From positions 1 through 45,422 of the forward strand of contig QCMV01000010.1 of the NCBI GenBank assembly GCA_003213515.1: a DNA stretch of 45,422 nt. The letters are read 5' to 3'. Each line of letters opens with the position of its first letter. Position 1 is the first letter of the stretch. The notes under the pieces were generated by a model. That model did not search any database. It saw only the letters and a list, made by a program, of their open reading frames with translations, and had not been told where the DNA came from. A program made the position numbers and the translations under genes. Source of the DNA: Pelagibacteraceae bacterium AG-422-N09. GTDB lineage: Bacteria; Pseudomonadota; Alphaproteobacteria; Pelagibacterales; AG-422-B15. This document shows, one piece after another, positions 1 through 9,604 of the stretch.

Positions 1-1328
1 AGTCGTATAAGCCAAATAAAGCTGACTGGCTTGAAGGTTCATGGAAAGGTATAACGGTAGCATCAATCGATGCAAGAAGAGGTAAAACAGCTATTACTGT
101 AAATGAGCTTTTAAAAATTGGGGAAGAAATACATACCATTCCAGAAAACTTTAACCCGCATAGAAGAATAAAAAAAATTTATGATGATAGGTTATCAAGT
201 ATACAAACAGGTAATGGAATTGACTGGGCAACTGCTGAGTCTCTCGCATTTGCTTCATTGTTATCGGAAGGTTATGGAGTAAGGCTTTCAGGTCAAGACT
301 CGGGCAGAGGCACTTTTAGTCAAAGACATGCAGTTCTTTATGATCAAGTAAGCGAGAAAAGATTTGTACCATTGAGACATTTTAGAAAAAAACAAGGATT
401 TTTTGAAATCATTGATAGCTTTTTATCTGAGTATGGTGTTTTGGGTTTCGAATATGGTTATTCACAAGTTGATCCAAGAACTCTAGTGCTTTGGGAGGGT
501 CAATTTGGTGACTTTGCAAACAATGCTCAGACAATAATTGACCAATTTATAACTACTGGTGAGAGAAAATGGTTAAGAATGTCAGGTCTGACATTGCTTT
601 TGCCTCACGGCCATGAAGGTCAGGGGCCTGAACACACAAGTGGAAGATTAGAGAGATTTTTACAAATGTGTGCCGAGGACAATATTCAAGTTGTTAATTG
701 TACTTCACCCGCAAATTATTTTCATGCTCTTAGAAGACAGCTTCATAGAGATTTCAGAAAACCACTAGTTATCATGACACCTAAATCTACATTAAGGCAC
801 AAAAAAAATACATCTAGTATTGAAGAATTTACAAATGGATCAACCTTTCATCGAATTTTAAGAAAAGAACTGACTTCAGAACAAAAATCAAAAATAAATA
901 GATTGCTTTTATGTTCTGGAAAAATATATTTTGAGCTTGATGACCATATTGAAAAATTAAAAAAAGATAATGTACACATTTTAAGATTTGATCAATTGTA
1001 TCCATTTCCTTATGAAGTTTTAAAAGAAGAAGTGTTACAGTTTCCAAATGCTGAAATATTTTGGGTTCAAGAAGAGCCATCAAACATGGGAGCATTCAGA
1101 TTTGTTAAACATCGTATTGAGTCAGTATTACAGGTAATAACTGGAAAATATAAAGAACTACTATTTATAGGCAGAAAGGCATCCGCATCTCCTGCTACTG
1201 GTATAGCTAATCGTCATGCAGAAAATCAAGCCAATATTATAAAGTTAGCTGTAGAGAGCGATATAAATGAAATTAAACAACACAAGGACGGCGTAACATT
1301 AGTTAAATTTAAACTGCCGATTGAATAA
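1..1328 (+). CDS. sucA: 2-oxoglutarate dehydrogenase E1 component, 3' part (partial)
   Basis: The reading frame is open from the first base (codons start at base 3) and gives 441 residues, about the last half of a family that is usually 900-1000 residues long. E1 is the thiamine-diphosphate enzyme that decarboxylates 2-oxoglutarate and hands the succinyl group to the lipoyl arm of SucB. Family-typical segments are visible: GKTAITVNE, then WATAESLAFASLL, GQDSGRGTFSQRHA, LLPHGHEGQGPEHTSGR, and the C-terminal WVQEEPSNMGAF and GRKASASPATG. The first in-frame ATG, at 258, is internal and not the start. sucB follows after 26 bp, so the genes form a sucA-sucB-lpd operon. The identification is firm; only the 5' part is missing. 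Confidence 0.96.
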   Translation, partial: SYKPNKADWLEGSWKGITVASIDARRGKTAITVNELLKIGEEIHTIPENFNPHRRIKKIYDDRLSSIQTGNGIDWATAESLAFASLLSEGYGVRLSGQDSGRGTFSQRHAVLYDQVSEKRFVPLRHFRKKQGFFEIIDSFLSEYGVLGFEYGYSQVDPRTLVLWEGQFGDFANNAQTIIDQFITTGERKWLRMSGLTLLLPHGHEGQGPEHTSGRLERFLQMCAEDNIQVVNCTSPANYFHALRRQLHRDFRKPLVIMTPKSTLRHKKNTSSIEEFTNGSTFHRILRKELTSEQKSKINRLLLCSGKIYFELDDHIEKLKKDNVHILRFDQLYPFPYEVLKEEVLQFPNAEIFWVQEEPSNMGAFRFVKHRIESVLQVITGKYKELLFIGRKASASPATGIANRHAENQANIIKLAVESDINEIKQHKDGVTLVKFKLPIE

Positions 1329-1354
1329 TAATCTTAAAGTGTTAAATATTAAAT

Positions 1355-2593
1355 ATGTCTGTTGAAATCAAAGTTCCTTCTCTCGGAGAAAGCGTTGTAG
1401 AGGCAACGGTTGCAAAATGGTATAAGAATGAAGGTGACTCTGTATCCGTCGATGAACCACTGCTTGAGCTTGAAACAGATAAAGTAACTCTTGAAGTTCC
1501 TTCACCATCAAATGGCTGTATACAAACAATCAATGCAGAAGAAGGTTCAACTGTTGAAGTTGGTGCAATCTTAGGGTCTATTGATGAAAATGCATCTACA
1601 GACCAAAAAGTTAAACAATCAGAACCAGTAACTGAAAAATCAGTTACGACTCCGGAAAAAATTATTCCTGAAGAAGTAAAGTCTCCACCAAAAGAAGAGA
1701 TGCCCATTCAAATTGATAATTTAAATAATCAAAAATTATCTCCTGCTGTAAGAAAAATTGCTGCTGAAAAGAATATAAATATTAATACTGTAACCTCTTC
1801 AAGAGAGGATGGTAGAATTACTAAATCTGACGTCATAAATTATCAAAATATAGAAAAACAAGAAAATACTCCTCAAACAATTAGACAAACCGATAAAAGA
1901 GAAGAACGAGTGCCCATGTCGCGTTTAAGGCAAACCATAGCGAAACGTCTAAAGGATGCTCAGAATAATGCCGCTATGCTCACAACATTTAATGAGGTTG
2001 ATATGAGTGAGCTTATAAAGACACGTAATGATCATAAATCAGAATTTGAAAAAAAGTATGGCGCGAAATTAGGCTTCATGTCTTTTTTTGTGAAAGCATG
2101 TATAACTGCGCTGAGAGATATTCCTGAAGTAAATGCAGAAATTGAAAACAACGACGTCATTTATAAAAACTTTTACAATATTGGTGTTGCTGTTGGAACT
2201 GATCAAGGCCTCGTCGTACCCGTTGTTAAAGACGCCGATAAAAAATCTCTTGTTGAAGTAGAAAAAGAAATCTATCAACTGGGACAGAAAGCTCGTTCTG
2301 GCCAATTAAGTATTGAAGATATGCAGGGTGGTACATTTACAATATCCAATGGTGGCGTTTATGGATCTTTAATGTCAACTCCAATATTAAATCCACCTCA
2401 ATCAGGAATATTGGGAATGCATAAAATAGAAGAAAGACCCATAGCTATTGATGGTGAAATAACAATTAGACCCATGATGTATCTTGCCCTTTCATACGAT
2501 CATAGAATAGTAGACGGAAAAGGAGCCGTAACTTTTTTAGTGAGAGTTAAAGAAGGTCTAGAGGATCCAAGTAGATTATTGTTAGGAGTTTAA
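1355..2593 (+). CDS. sucB: Dihydrolipoamide succinyltransferase (E2 of 2-oxoglutarate dehydrogenase)
   Basis: This 412-residue protein is the E2 core that moves succinyl groups from E1 to CoA. It has an N-terminal lipoyl domain (about 1-75, lipoylated Lys43 in [10 protein letters not shown]) and a Glu/Pro/Lys-rich linker. A peripheral subunit-binding domain follows (about 128-165, [13 protein letters not shown] to DGRITKSDV). The acyltransferase domain runs from about 185 to the end and carries the catalytic motif YDHRIVDG (His383, Asp387). Length and domain order are normal. It lies between sucA and lpd, 1 bp before the latter. No clear ribosome binding site precedes the ATG, which suggests translational coupling to sucA. 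SucB fits better than the pyruvate E2 because sucA is directly upstream. Confidence 0.97.
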   Translation: MSVEIKVPSLGESVVEATVAKWYKNEGDSVSVDEPLLELETDKVTLEVPSPSNGCIQTINAEEGSTVEVGAILGSIDENASTDQKVKQSEPVTEKSVTTPEKIIPEEVKSPPKEEMPIQIDNLNNQKLSPAVRKIAAEKNININTVTSSREDGRITKSDVINYQNIEKQENTPQTIRQTDKREERVPMSRLRQTIAKRLKDAQNNAAMLTTFNEVDMSELIKTRNDHKSEFEKKYGAKLGFMSFFVKACITALRDIPEVNAEIENNDVIYKNFYNIGVAVGTDQGLVVPVVKDADKKSLVEVEKEIYQLGQKARSGQLSIEDMQGGTFTISNGGVYGSLMSTPILNPPQSGILGMHKIEERPIAIDGEITIRPMMYLALSYDHRIVDGKGAVTFLVRVKEGLEDPSRLLLGV

Positions 2594-2594
2594 T

Positions 2595-3986
2595 TTGGAA
2601 CAATTTGATATCACAGTGATTGGCAGCGGGCCTGCTGGTTACGTTTGCGCAATTAGGGCATCACAACTTGGATACAAAGTTTGTTGTATCGAAAAGGGGC
2701 AAACGCTTGGCGGTACCTGCTTAAATATTGGATGTATTCCCTCAAAATCTCTATTGCATTCTTCTCATTTATTTCATCAAGCTTCAGAACTTAATAAATT
2801 AGGCATTAATTTTGATAACGTATCGTTTGATCTAAATAAAATAATGAAATCTAAAAATGAAAGCGTCGAGTCACTTACAAGTGGTATCGACTTTCTTTTT
2901 AAAAAAAATAAAGTTACAAGAAAATTAGGATTTGCGAAGTTCATTGATAATGAGCAAATTGAGATTTTAACTGGTGATAGTTCTGAGGTTATTAAATCGT
3001 CTAAAACAATTATTGCTACAGGTTCAGAAGTTGTTTCACCTGAGGGAGTGGTCATTGATGAAATTGATATCTTATCATCTACTGGAGCTTTAAGTTTATC
3101 GTCTGTTCCTAAGCACTTAATGGTTATTGGTGCAGGCTACATTGGCCTGGAAATGGGATCTGTTTGGTCAAGACTAGGGTCAAAGGTAACGGTTATTGAA
3201 TACGCTGATCGAATACTTCCTGGAATGGATAAAGAAATTTCTGATGCTTTTCAAAAAATACTCATTAAACAAGGATTTGATTTTAAGCTCTCTACTGCTC
3301 TAAGAAAGGTAAATAAAAGCAACGGTTCGCTTTCTGTTTTGGTTGAAAACAATGGTCAAACTCTTGATATGGATTGTGACAAAGTTTTAATATCGACTGG
3401 TCGAAAACCTTACACTTTTGGTCTGAACTTAGAGAAGATAGGAGTAAAAACAAATGATAAAGGCTTTATTGAGACTAATCAGCATTTTAATACTTCGATT
3501 GAAAATATTTATGCAATCGGTGATTGTAAAGTAGGACCAATGCTTGCCCATAAAGCTTCAGAAGAAGGCACTGCTGTAGCCGAGATTATTGACGGTCAGG
3601 CTGGACACGTTAACTATAATACAATTCCATCGGTTATTTATACTGCCCCAGAAGTTGCATCAGTTGGAAAAACAGAGGAAGAATTAAAGAAAAACAACAT
3701 CACATACAAAATAGGTAAATTTCCGTTTTCAGCAAATGGTAAAGCTAAAGTGATGAATGAAACAAGCGGGTTTGTGAAGATCTTATCTGATAAAAATACA
3801 GATGAAGTATTAGGTGTTCATATCATTGGAGCAGACGCCGGCAACCTTATCGGCGAACTCACAATTGCAATGGAATTTGGAGCATCAGCTGAGGATATCG
3901 CAAGAACGTGTCACGCACATCCCACTCTAACAGAATCAATAAAAGAAGCTGCGTTAAACGTGGATAATCAAGCTATTCATATTTAG
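2595..3986 (+). CDS. lpd: Dihydrolipoyl dehydrogenase (E3)
   Basis: E3 reoxidises the dihydrolipoyl arm of SucB using FAD and NAD+. The 463 residues start with a FAD-binding Rossmann motif (ITVIGSGPAGY, about 6-16). The redox-active disulphide follows (GGTCLNIGC, Cys42 and Cys47), then the NAD-binding motif (VIGAGYIGLEMGSVW) and the C-terminal dimer-interface motif with catalytic His-Glu (HAHPTLTES). The start is TTG at 2595, one base after the sucB stop. It is chosen because the encoded MEQFDITVIG lines up with the family N-terminus. The 3' end overlaps the convergent gene at 3973-4563 by 14 bp, and a small terminator-like hairpin straddles the stop codon. The enzyme may also serve other lipoyl complexes. 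Confidence 0.97.
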   Translation: MEQFDITVIGSGPAGYVCAIRASQLGYKVCCIEKGQTLGGTCLNIGCIPSKSLLHSSHLFHQASELNKLGINFDNVSFDLNKIMKSKNESVESLTSGIDFLFKKNKVTRKLGFAKFIDNEQIEILTGDSSEVIKSSKTIIATGSEVVSPEGVVIDEIDILSSTGALSLSSVPKHLMVIGAGYIGLEMGSVWSRLGSKVTVIEYADRILPGMDKEISDAFQKILIKQGFDFKLSTALRKVNKSNGSLSVLVENNGQTLDMDCDKVLISTGRKPYTFGLNLEKIGVKTNDKGFIETNQHFNTSIENIYAIGDCKVGPMLAHKASEEGTAVAEIIDGQAGHVNYNTIPSVIYTAPEVASVGKTEEELKKNNITYKIGKFPFSANGKAKVMNETSGFVKILSDKNTDEVLGVHIIGADAGNLIGELTIAMEFGASAEDIARTCHAHPTLTESIKEAALNVDNQAIHI

Positions 3987-3997
3987 CTTCCTTTTTT
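3970..3997 (+). terminator. Probable intrinsic terminator of the sucAB-lpd operon
   Basis: A 6-bp stem (AAGCTA at 3970-3975 with TAGCTT at 3984-3989, 8-nt loop) is followed by CC and six T residues (3992-3997). It straddles the lpd stop codon (TAG at 3984-3986) and lies on top of the last codons of the convergent gene. The stem is short, so termination efficiency is uncertain. Confidence 0.5.
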
Positions 3998-4563
3998 GTC
4001 ATTAATAAAGTCATCAAGTACAGCCAGACTGCTACAACTAAATGATAAAAATGCCAGCTGAGGTTTGGTTCAAACAGCTGAACCTGTCTAATAATAAAAT
4101 TAAACAGTATTATTGAAAAAATGAAGCTTGATACGAAACGAGAAGAAATTTTATCTCTTGGTATTAAAAAAGAAAAAATTATTCCAAGAACAAGCCACAT
4201 AACAGCATACATAATGATTAAACTCTTTGCTTGAAAAAAAATATATATACTTATCGATGCCATTATTAGTGCAAAAATTAAAATCATCTTTTCATTTAGG
4301 AACTGACTTTTTTTAATGACGTCTATCGTGATGAGTGGCACCCCGAATAGAAGTGATAGAGCTGTGAACAATTGATGTGAAGACTGCAGCTCGGTATGCA
4401 TGTTAAGACCGAATCTAAGGGTTGCTAAAAAAGCTGCGACTGCCAGTACTAAAACTCCAGCAGCAGCAAAGTTTTGCTTATGTTGCAAAAAGACTCTTAT
4501 TGAGTATGCGCCAGCTATTACAATTAGTATTTCAGAAAGAGCAAAATGAGCTGGAGGTGTCAT
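3973..4563 (-). CDS. Polytopic membrane protein of unknown function
   Basis: I do not recognise this 196-residue protein. Hydrophobicity suggests seven membrane segments near residues 8-26, 31-51, 62-81, 91-110, 113-134, 141-160 and 170-189, with a short Lys/Glu tail. The last segment contains WHFYHLV, and there are further histidines after the second segment (NMHTELQSSHQ). This arrangement faintly recalls the seven-helix CREST hydrolases such as alkaline ceramidases, but it is a speculation from pattern only. Its ATG shares one base with the stop of the upstream sterol-desaturase-like gene (TAATG), so the two are translationally coupled and probably act together, perhaps on a membrane lipid. 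Its 3' end overlaps lpd by 14 bp. Confidence 0.75.
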   Translation of the reverse strand: MTPPAHFALSEILIVIAGAYSIRVFLQHKQNFAAAGVLVLAVAAFLATLRFGLNMHTELQSSHQLFTALSLLFGVPLITIDVIKKSQFLNEKMILIFALIMASISIYIFFQAKSLIIMYAVMWLVLGIIFSFLIPRDKISSRFVSSFIFSIILFNFIIRQVQLFEPNLSWHFYHLVVAVWLYLMTLLMTKKEAKYE

Positions 4564-5483
4564 TAATGACTTTTTATCGCTCTGTTATAGTCTTCTTTAA
4601 TTTGAGTTGAAGTTTTTCGAGTTCCGTCATGAGACCATCCAGGAGGGCCAAAAAGATACATAAATCTATCTTTAAGAGAAATACCACGCATTGAAATATC
4701 TTTAAATATATTTGCATATTCTTCAAATAATATCCTAAGAGGATTTAAAGATGTCATAGGAACCACTAATCCATAGTCACAAGGTTCTTTTGGATCTTCA
4801 GCAACAAATGTTCCAAACATTCTATCCCAAACCATTAGTGTTCCAGCATAATTTGCATCAAGGTACTTCGGATTCCTTGCATGATGAACTCTATGGTGTG
4901 AAGGCGTGTTAAATAAATACTCATACCAACGTGGTAACTTATATATAGTTTGAGTGTGGCATAAATATTGGTAGTAGCCGTTTATAAATACACAAAATAA
5001 AACCATTAATGGATCAAAGCCAATGATTACAAGTGGAATTTTAAGCATTCGAGTCCCAGTGAAGTGTTTTGTAAATGGTTGCCTTGCACCCACATCGATG
5101 CCCATTCTTTCTGAAGAATGATGAGTTCGATGCAGTCCCCAGCCCCATCGCCATCGATGACAAATCCTGTGATGTAAATAAAAAGTTAAATCGTCAAGTA
5201 TGAAACATAATACCAGAGCACTTAGGGTAAATGGGAATGTATAAATCTGAAATTCCTTAGCCCAAAATAGTGCTCCTAATGTTATAAAAGCAAATATTCC
5301 ATTAACAGGGTAACTTAAAATTCCCATGGACATATTTAATATCCATTCTTTAAAATCATTTTTGCCTTTCAATTTAAAGAAATATATGGCTAATGTTTCT
5401 ACGATTGCTATTCCGACCAAAATTGGTACCAATAACCAGAAAAGTTCTAAAGCAGAATACTGAAACAGAAAATCAACTGACAT
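4563..5483 (-). CDS. Sterol desaturase / fatty acid hydroxylase family protein
   Basis: This 306-residue protein is an integral-membrane di-iron oxygenase of the sterol desaturase/fatty acid hydroxylase superfamily. Hydrophobic segments lie near 14-36, 50-73 and 80-97. The histidine clusters that hold the irons follow in order: LHHRICH (His104, His105, His109), LHRTHH (His118, His121, His122), His176, and HHRVHH (His196, His197, His200, His201). Family members hydroxylate or desaturate sterols, fatty acyl chains, carotenoids or ether lipids; the substrate cannot be read from sequence. It overlaps the upstream SnoaL-like gene by 11 bp and the downstream membrane-protein gene by 1 bp, so three coupled genes form a cassette behind fsa-xerC. 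The family call is firm, the specific reaction open. Confidence 0.88.
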   Translation of the reverse strand: MSVDFLFQYSALELFWLLVPILVGIAIVETLAIYFFKLKGKNDFKEWILNMSMGILSYPVNGIFAFITLGALFWAKEFQIYTFPFTLSALVLCFILDDLTFYLHHRICHRWRWGWGLHRTHHSSERMGIDVGARQPFTKHFTGTRMLKIPLVIIGFDPLMVLFCVFINGYYQYLCHTQTIYKLPRWYEYLFNTPSHHRVHHARNPKYLDANYAGTLMVWDRMFGTFVAEDPKEPCDYGLVVPMTSLNPLRILFEEYANIFKDISMRGISLKDRFMYLFGPPGWSHDGTRKTSTQIKEDYNRAIKSH

Positions 5484-5868
5484 TTTTAAAACTCTCTAAC
5501 ATGTTGCCCATCATCTTATGTATTATATTAACACCCTGAAGTGGTCTTATAAATACTTTAAACTCAGTAATTAGTCCAGCTTCATTCCATGTAATAAGGT
5601 CAATTCCATTAATATCAGTATCTTCAATAGTCAAAGTAAATTCAAGGCTGGCATTTGTCTCTCCAATTATTTCTTTATGATATTTAAAATTCGAAGCATT
5701 AAATACTTCTGATGCAGCCATTAAATATTTTAATGTGATATCTTTTCCTCGCTGAGGTGTATACACAACTGGAGAATAAAAAATTACATGTTCATCTAGT
5801 ATCTGAGTGAGAGCATTATAATCACGTAGATTTACAACATCATGCCATTTTGAAATAGGGTTTTGCAT
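5473..5868 (-). CDS. SnoaL-like / NTF2-fold protein
   Basis: This 131-residue protein resembles the SnoaL-like branch of the NTF2 superfamily: an N-terminal helix (SKWHDVVNLRDYNALTQIL), a VIFYSPVVYTPQRGKD segment typical of these small cone-shaped alpha+beta barrels, and a C-terminal sheet ending in EFKVFIRPLQGVN. Members can be isomerases, hydrolases, cyclases or non-catalytic ligand binders, so no reaction is assigned. It overlaps the sterol-desaturase-like gene by 11 bp, which argues that it acts on, or carries, the same small hydrophobic substrate. It lies 21 bp downstream of xerC in what looks like one operon. Confidence 0.72.
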   Translation of the reverse strand: MQNPISKWHDVVNLRDYNALTQILDEHVIFYSPVVYTPQRGKDITLKYLMAASEVFNASNFKYHKEIIGETNASLEFTLTIEDTDINGIDLITWNEAGLITEFKVFIRPLQGVNIIHKMMGNMLESFKNVS

Positions 5869-5889
5869 ATTATTTAATATATAATTTTT

Positions 5890-6807
5890 TTACTTCTTAG
5901 CAAGCGGATGGGTTTTTGAATATGCTTCATATAGCCGCTCAGTTTCAACTTTGGTATATCTTTGAGTTGTGGATAGACTGCTATGTCCTAATAATTCCTG
6001 AATTGTTCTCAGGTCTCCGCCTGAGTCTAGTAAATGTGTGGCAAAACTATGTCTCAACGCATGAGGGGTTGCAGTTTCAGGTAAAGACAAATTATGTCTG
6101 ATTTTTTCCAAAGTATATTGAATAATTCTTGGACTAAGACGGTTCATTCTTTTACCTAAAAAAAGTGGATCACCATTTTCAAAACCTTTTGGACACTCTT
6201 TTATATATTCTTTTATTTCGTACTTAATAAATTCCATTAAAGGAACGAGTCTTTCTTTGTTACCTTTTCCTCTAATAACCAGATATTCATTCTCATTAAT
6301 ATCTTCATAATTTAAATTTAATGCCTCAGATATTCTCAATCCGCATCCATATAAAAGCATTAGGATTGACTTATTTCGTAACCCTACCCATTTCTCTTTT
6401 TCAATTTCTTGTGAATATTTAATAGCTTCAATTGCAAGATCAGCTGAAATTGGTCTGGGCAAAGACTTTTTTGTTTTTGGAGATTTTAAAGATTGTATCG
6501 TACTATTTTTTATTTTTTCATGCTTTACTAAGAAATTAAAAAAAGATTTTAATGATGATATCATTCTTGCAATAGATGTATTTCCAATGCCTCGATTTCT
6601 TAAAAAAGATAAAAAACTTCTGAAGTCAGAAATTTGCATACTATCAAGATCACGTATTGATAAGTTCCCCCCAAAATGATCATTTGAAAAAATTAAAAAT
6701 TTTTCAATGTCATTTTTGTAGCTTATAAGTGTGTTATCACTTAAGTTTCTAACTTTTTGTAAATTCTCAATCCAATCGTGAAAGCATTCTTTAACTTGAT
6801 TATTCAC
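5890..6807 (-). CDS. xerC: Site-specific tyrosine recombinase XerC
   Basis: Tyrosine recombinase of 305 residues, the usual length for XerC/XerD. It has an N-terminal SAM-like core-binding domain (about 5-95) and a C-terminal catalytic domain. All catalytic positions are visible: Arg158 (CGLRISEAL), Lys181 (RGKGNKER), His249 and Arg252 (HALRHSFATH), His275 (LLGHSSLSTTQ) and the nucleophile Tyr284 (TQRYTKV). With XerD and FtsK it resolves chromosome dimers at dif. XerC is preferred over XerD because alphaproteobacterial xerC typically sits next to priA, which lies about 0.7 kb upstream on the other strand here. The start codon is GTG. No integrase-associated mobile element surrounds it, so a phage integrase is unlikely. 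Confidence 0.9.
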   Translation of the reverse strand: MNNQVKECFHDWIENLQKVRNLSDNTLISYKNDIEKFLIFSNDHFGGNLSIRDLDSMQISDFRSFLSFLRNRGIGNTSIARMISSLKSFFNFLVKHEKIKNSTIQSLKSPKTKKSLPRPISADLAIEAIKYSQEIEKEKWVGLRNKSILMLLYGCGLRISEALNLNYEDINENEYLVIRGKGNKERLVPLMEFIKYEIKEYIKECPKGFENGDPLFLGKRMNRLSPRIIQYTLEKIRHNLSLPETATPHALRHSFATHLLDSGGDLRTIQELLGHSSLSTTQRYTKVETERLYEAYSKTHPLAKK

Positions 6808-6810
6808 GCA

Positions 6811-7467
6811 CTAAAGAATTTTTTGATTTGTTTTTTTCCAATCATCGAGAAAAGCTTTTAAACCTTTATCTGTTAAGGGATGCTTATATAGCTTTGCAAG
6901 CGTTGCAGGCGGCAAGGTGACTACATCAGCACCAATCATTCCAGACTCAATAACATGATCAACAGTTCTAACTGAAGCAACTAATATTTTTGTTTTCATA
7001 TTTTTATAATTTGAATATATCGCTTTGATTTCTCTAATTAGGTTCATTCCATTTTCACCTATATCATCTAATCGTCCAACAAATGGAGATATATATGTTG
7101 CTCCGCATTTAGCAGCAATTAATGCCTGTGCAGCTGAAAAACATAGGGTTACATTGGTCTTGATCTTTTTGCTGCTTAGTATCTTACAAGCTTTAAGTCC
7201 TTCTTCTGTTAAAGGTAACTTAATAACAATATTTTTAGATATTTTTGATAGTATTTTTGCTTCTGCAATCATTCCCTTGCATTCAATGGCTGTAACTTCA
7301 GCACTGATCGGCCCTTTTATCATTATAGAAATTTCTTTAAGTATTTTTTTAAAATCTTTTCCTGATTTGGCCACTAATGATGGATTGGTTGTAATTCCAT
7401 TAATCAAGCCGGTTTCTTTAAATTCTCTAATTACTTCTACATCTGCTGTATCTAAAAAGAATTCCAT
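6811..7467 (-). CDS. Transaldolase-like protein of the fructose-6-phosphate aldolase (FSA/TalC/MipB) family
   Basis: A short transaldolase-fold protein of 218 residues, matching the compact FSA/TalC/MipB subfamily rather than classical transaldolases of more than 310 residues. Motifs are FFLDTADV at the N-terminus, [16 protein letters not shown], the Schiff-base Lys83 in [14 protein letters not shown], and [11 protein letters not shown]. The subfamily contains true transaldolases (pentose phosphate pathway) and fructose-6-phosphate aldolases. Which applies cannot be settled by reading, though transaldolase is the usual role when it is the only such enzyme. It starts the leftward operon and ends 3 bp before xerC; 58 bp separate it from the divergent priA. 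Confidence 0.9.
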   Translation of the reverse strand: MEFFLDTADVEVIREFKETGLINGITTNPSLVAKSGKDFKKILKEISIMIKGPISAEVTAIECKGMIAEAKILSKISKNIVIKLPLTEEGLKACKILSSKKIKTNVTLCFSAAQALIAAKCGATYISPFVGRLDDIGENGMNLIREIKAIYSNYKNMKTKILVASVRTVDHVIESGMIGADVVTLPPATLAKLYKHPLTDKGLKAFLDDWKKTNQKIL

Positions 7468-7525
7468 AACAAATAATATTTTGACTGATATATTTATATC
7501 ATAGTTAGAGATTCAAACAAAATTT

Positions 7526-9520
7526 ATGAAAAAAATTATTTACTATATAGATGTCTTATTAGCTCACAATGTAAGTGAAGAATTTACCTATAAGCATGAA
7601 ACAATTGAAAAACCTAGAGTTGGAATGATTGTTTTAGCTCCTTTGCGCTCAGGAGAAAAAATTGGAGTTATCACCAAAGTAAACAGTGTTTTAAATGATT
7701 CAAAAATAAAGTTGAAATTTATAAAAGAAATTTCACCCGAATATAGGCTGAATTCAAAAATGATAAAGTTTTTAAATTGGGTTAGTAATTACAATTTAAT
7801 TGATAGAGGTTTAGTTCTCAAAATGATTTTGTCGCATAGTAAATTTTATTTTAAGAAGAAAAAAACAAAAGAACTCACTTCGAATATTAAAAAAAATGTT
7901 AAGGCAATAAAGCTAAGTTTGGAGCAAAAAAGGGCTTCTCAAGATATACTAAAAATTTTCCAGCAACGAAATTTTAAGCCTGTCCTACTTGATGGTGTCC
8001 CTGGATCTGGAAAAACAGAAGTTTATTTTGATGTTATAAAAAAATTTATTAAAGACGGTGAACAAGTTTTAATTATGTTCCCAGAAGTTTCATTGACAGG
8101 AGATTTTGTAAATAGAATTGAAGAAAGATTTGGGTTTTCACCAGTAGTTTGGCACTCAAAGATAAGTACTGCTTATAAAACAAAAGTATTAAAGAGCATT
8201 ATTGATGGCACTTCTCAAATTGTTATTGGTGCTCGTTCCTCTTTATTTCTACCATACAAAAACCTATCAATGATTGTCTTAGATGAAGAACATGACAGCT
8301 CTTATAAACAAGAAGAACAAGGTATATACCACGCACGGGATATGTCAGTCGTTAAGAGTTCAATAGAAGATATTCCAATTATTTTAACAAGCGCTACCCC
8401 ATCGCTCGAGACAATTTTTAATGTGATGAATAAAAAATATAATAAAGTTTCAATTAAAAATAAGTATTTTAATCAAGAAGAAAATGAAATCTTCATAGTT
8501 AATATGAAAAAGGAAAAATTAAAAAAAGATCAATGGTTATCTGAAAAACTCATTAAAGAAATCAGTCAGACATTGAAAAAAAAACAGCAGACATTGCTTT
8601 ATATCAACAAAAGAGGATATGCACCCGTAATTATTTGTAAGTCGTGTGGGTATAAAATAACATGTAAAAACTGCTCAAGTTACTTAGTAGAACATTTAAA
8701 AAATAAAAAATTACTATGTCATCACTGCGGTCATAGTATTTTAACAAAGGCCTTAGAATGTCCTTCATGTCAAAATAATGATAGCCACTTTATTGATTAT
8801 GGAGCCGGCATTGAAAAAATATTTACAGAAATTTCAAAAACTTTTCCCTTGGCAAAGATATGTCTATTCTCTAGTGATCATATAAAATCACAAGATGATT
8901 TAGAAATTAAAGTAAAAAAAATTAAAGATCATGAATACGACATTATTATTGGAACTCAACTTATAACTAAGGGTTATCACTTTCCCAATCTTGCATGTGT
9001 TGGAATAATCGACGCAGATATGACACTAAAAGGCGGTGATCTGAGAGCTTCTGAAAAAACTTATCAGGCCTTATACCAAGTATCTGGAAGAGCAGGACGG
9101 GCTCAAACAAAAGGAAGAGTGATTATTCAAACATATTATCCTGAAAACGAAACTATTCAGTCTCTTGCACAATTAGATCGAGATGCATTTTATGAAAATG
9201 AAATATATTATCGCAAGCTTAATAACCTTCCACCCTCAGGAAAAATGGCAGCAATAATTGTTAGTGGGAATAATATTGCCAAGGTAAGGGAGCAATGCAG
9301 TATCATGTTTGGTTCTATACCAAATATTTCAGAACTTGAAATATATGGTCCAGCGCCAGCCCCATTGTCCAAGTTAAAAGGACGCCACAGGCAGAGATTT
9401 TTGATACATGACAAAAAAGCCAGAAATATGCAAAAAATAGTCAATGCTTGGCTCAAGAATTCCAAATCATTATCGAGCGTAAACATATCTGTGGATATCG
9501 ACCCATTTAGCTTTGTATAA
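7526..9520 (+). CDS. priA: Primosomal replication restart helicase PriA
   Basis: A 664-residue superfamily-2 3'-to-5' DNA helicase that reloads the replisome at stalled forks. An N-terminal DNA-binding domain (about 1-105) precedes Walker A (GVPGSGKT, 157-164) and the DEEH box (VLDEEHDSSYKQEE). A zinc module holds eight cysteines in paired CxxC motifs (CKSCGY, CKNC, CHHCGH, CPSC). Helicase motifs V and VI are GTQLITKGYHFPN and YQVSGRAGRA. It is somewhat shorter than the E. coli protein (about 730 residues). Its position 84 bp upstream of atpH is a common alphaproteobacterial order. No evidence of disruption. Confidence 0.96.
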   Translation: MKKIIYYIDVLLAHNVSEEFTYKHETIEKPRVGMIVLAPLRSGEKIGVITKVNSVLNDSKIKLKFIKEISPEYRLNSKMIKFLNWVSNYNLIDRGLVLKMILSHSKFYFKKKKTKELTSNIKKNVKAIKLSLEQKRASQDILKIFQQRNFKPVLLDGVPGSGKTEVYFDVIKKFIKDGEQVLIMFPEVSLTGDFVNRIEERFGFSPVVWHSKISTAYKTKVLKSIIDGTSQIVIGARSSLFLPYKNLSMIVLDEEHDSSYKQEEQGIYHARDMSVVKSSIEDIPIILTSATPSLETIFNVMNKKYNKVSIKNKYFNQEENEIFIVNMKKEKLKKDQWLSEKLIKEISQTLKKKQQTLLYINKRGYAPVIICKSCGYKITCKNCSSYLVEHLKNKKLLCHHCGHSILTKALECPSCQNNDSHFIDYGAGIEKIFTEISKTFPLAKICLFSSDHIKSQDDLEIKVKKIKDHEYDIIIGTQLITKGYHFPNLACVGIIDADMTLKGGDLRASEKTYQALYQVSGRAGRAQTKGRVIIQTYYPENETIQSLAQLDRDAFYENEIYYRKLNNLPPSGKMAAIIVSGNNIAKVREQCSIMFGSIPNISELEIYGPAPAPLSKLKGRHRQRFLIHDKKARNMQKIVNAWLKNSKSLSSVNISVDIDPFSFV

Positions 9521-9604
9521 AATTCGAATTGCGACATTCCAATACTTGAAAAATATGAGAGTTAATGGTACGGAAAGAGTGAATTTTTAAGGAATTTCCA
9601 CATA

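Noticed and set aside
5890..6807. Tyrosine recombinase as a sign of an integrated element.
   Set aside because: The length, catalytic residues and placement beside priA fit chromosomal XerC; no attachment repeats, tRNA or phage genes flank it.
7468..7525. TTGACT at 7481-7486 as a priA promoter.
   Set aside because: No acceptable -10 box lies 16-18 bp downstream.
9521..9604. Promoter for the ATP synthase operon between priA and atpH.
   Set aside because: Only poor matches (such as TTGCGA with AATATG) were found, so I cannot support a specific promoter.
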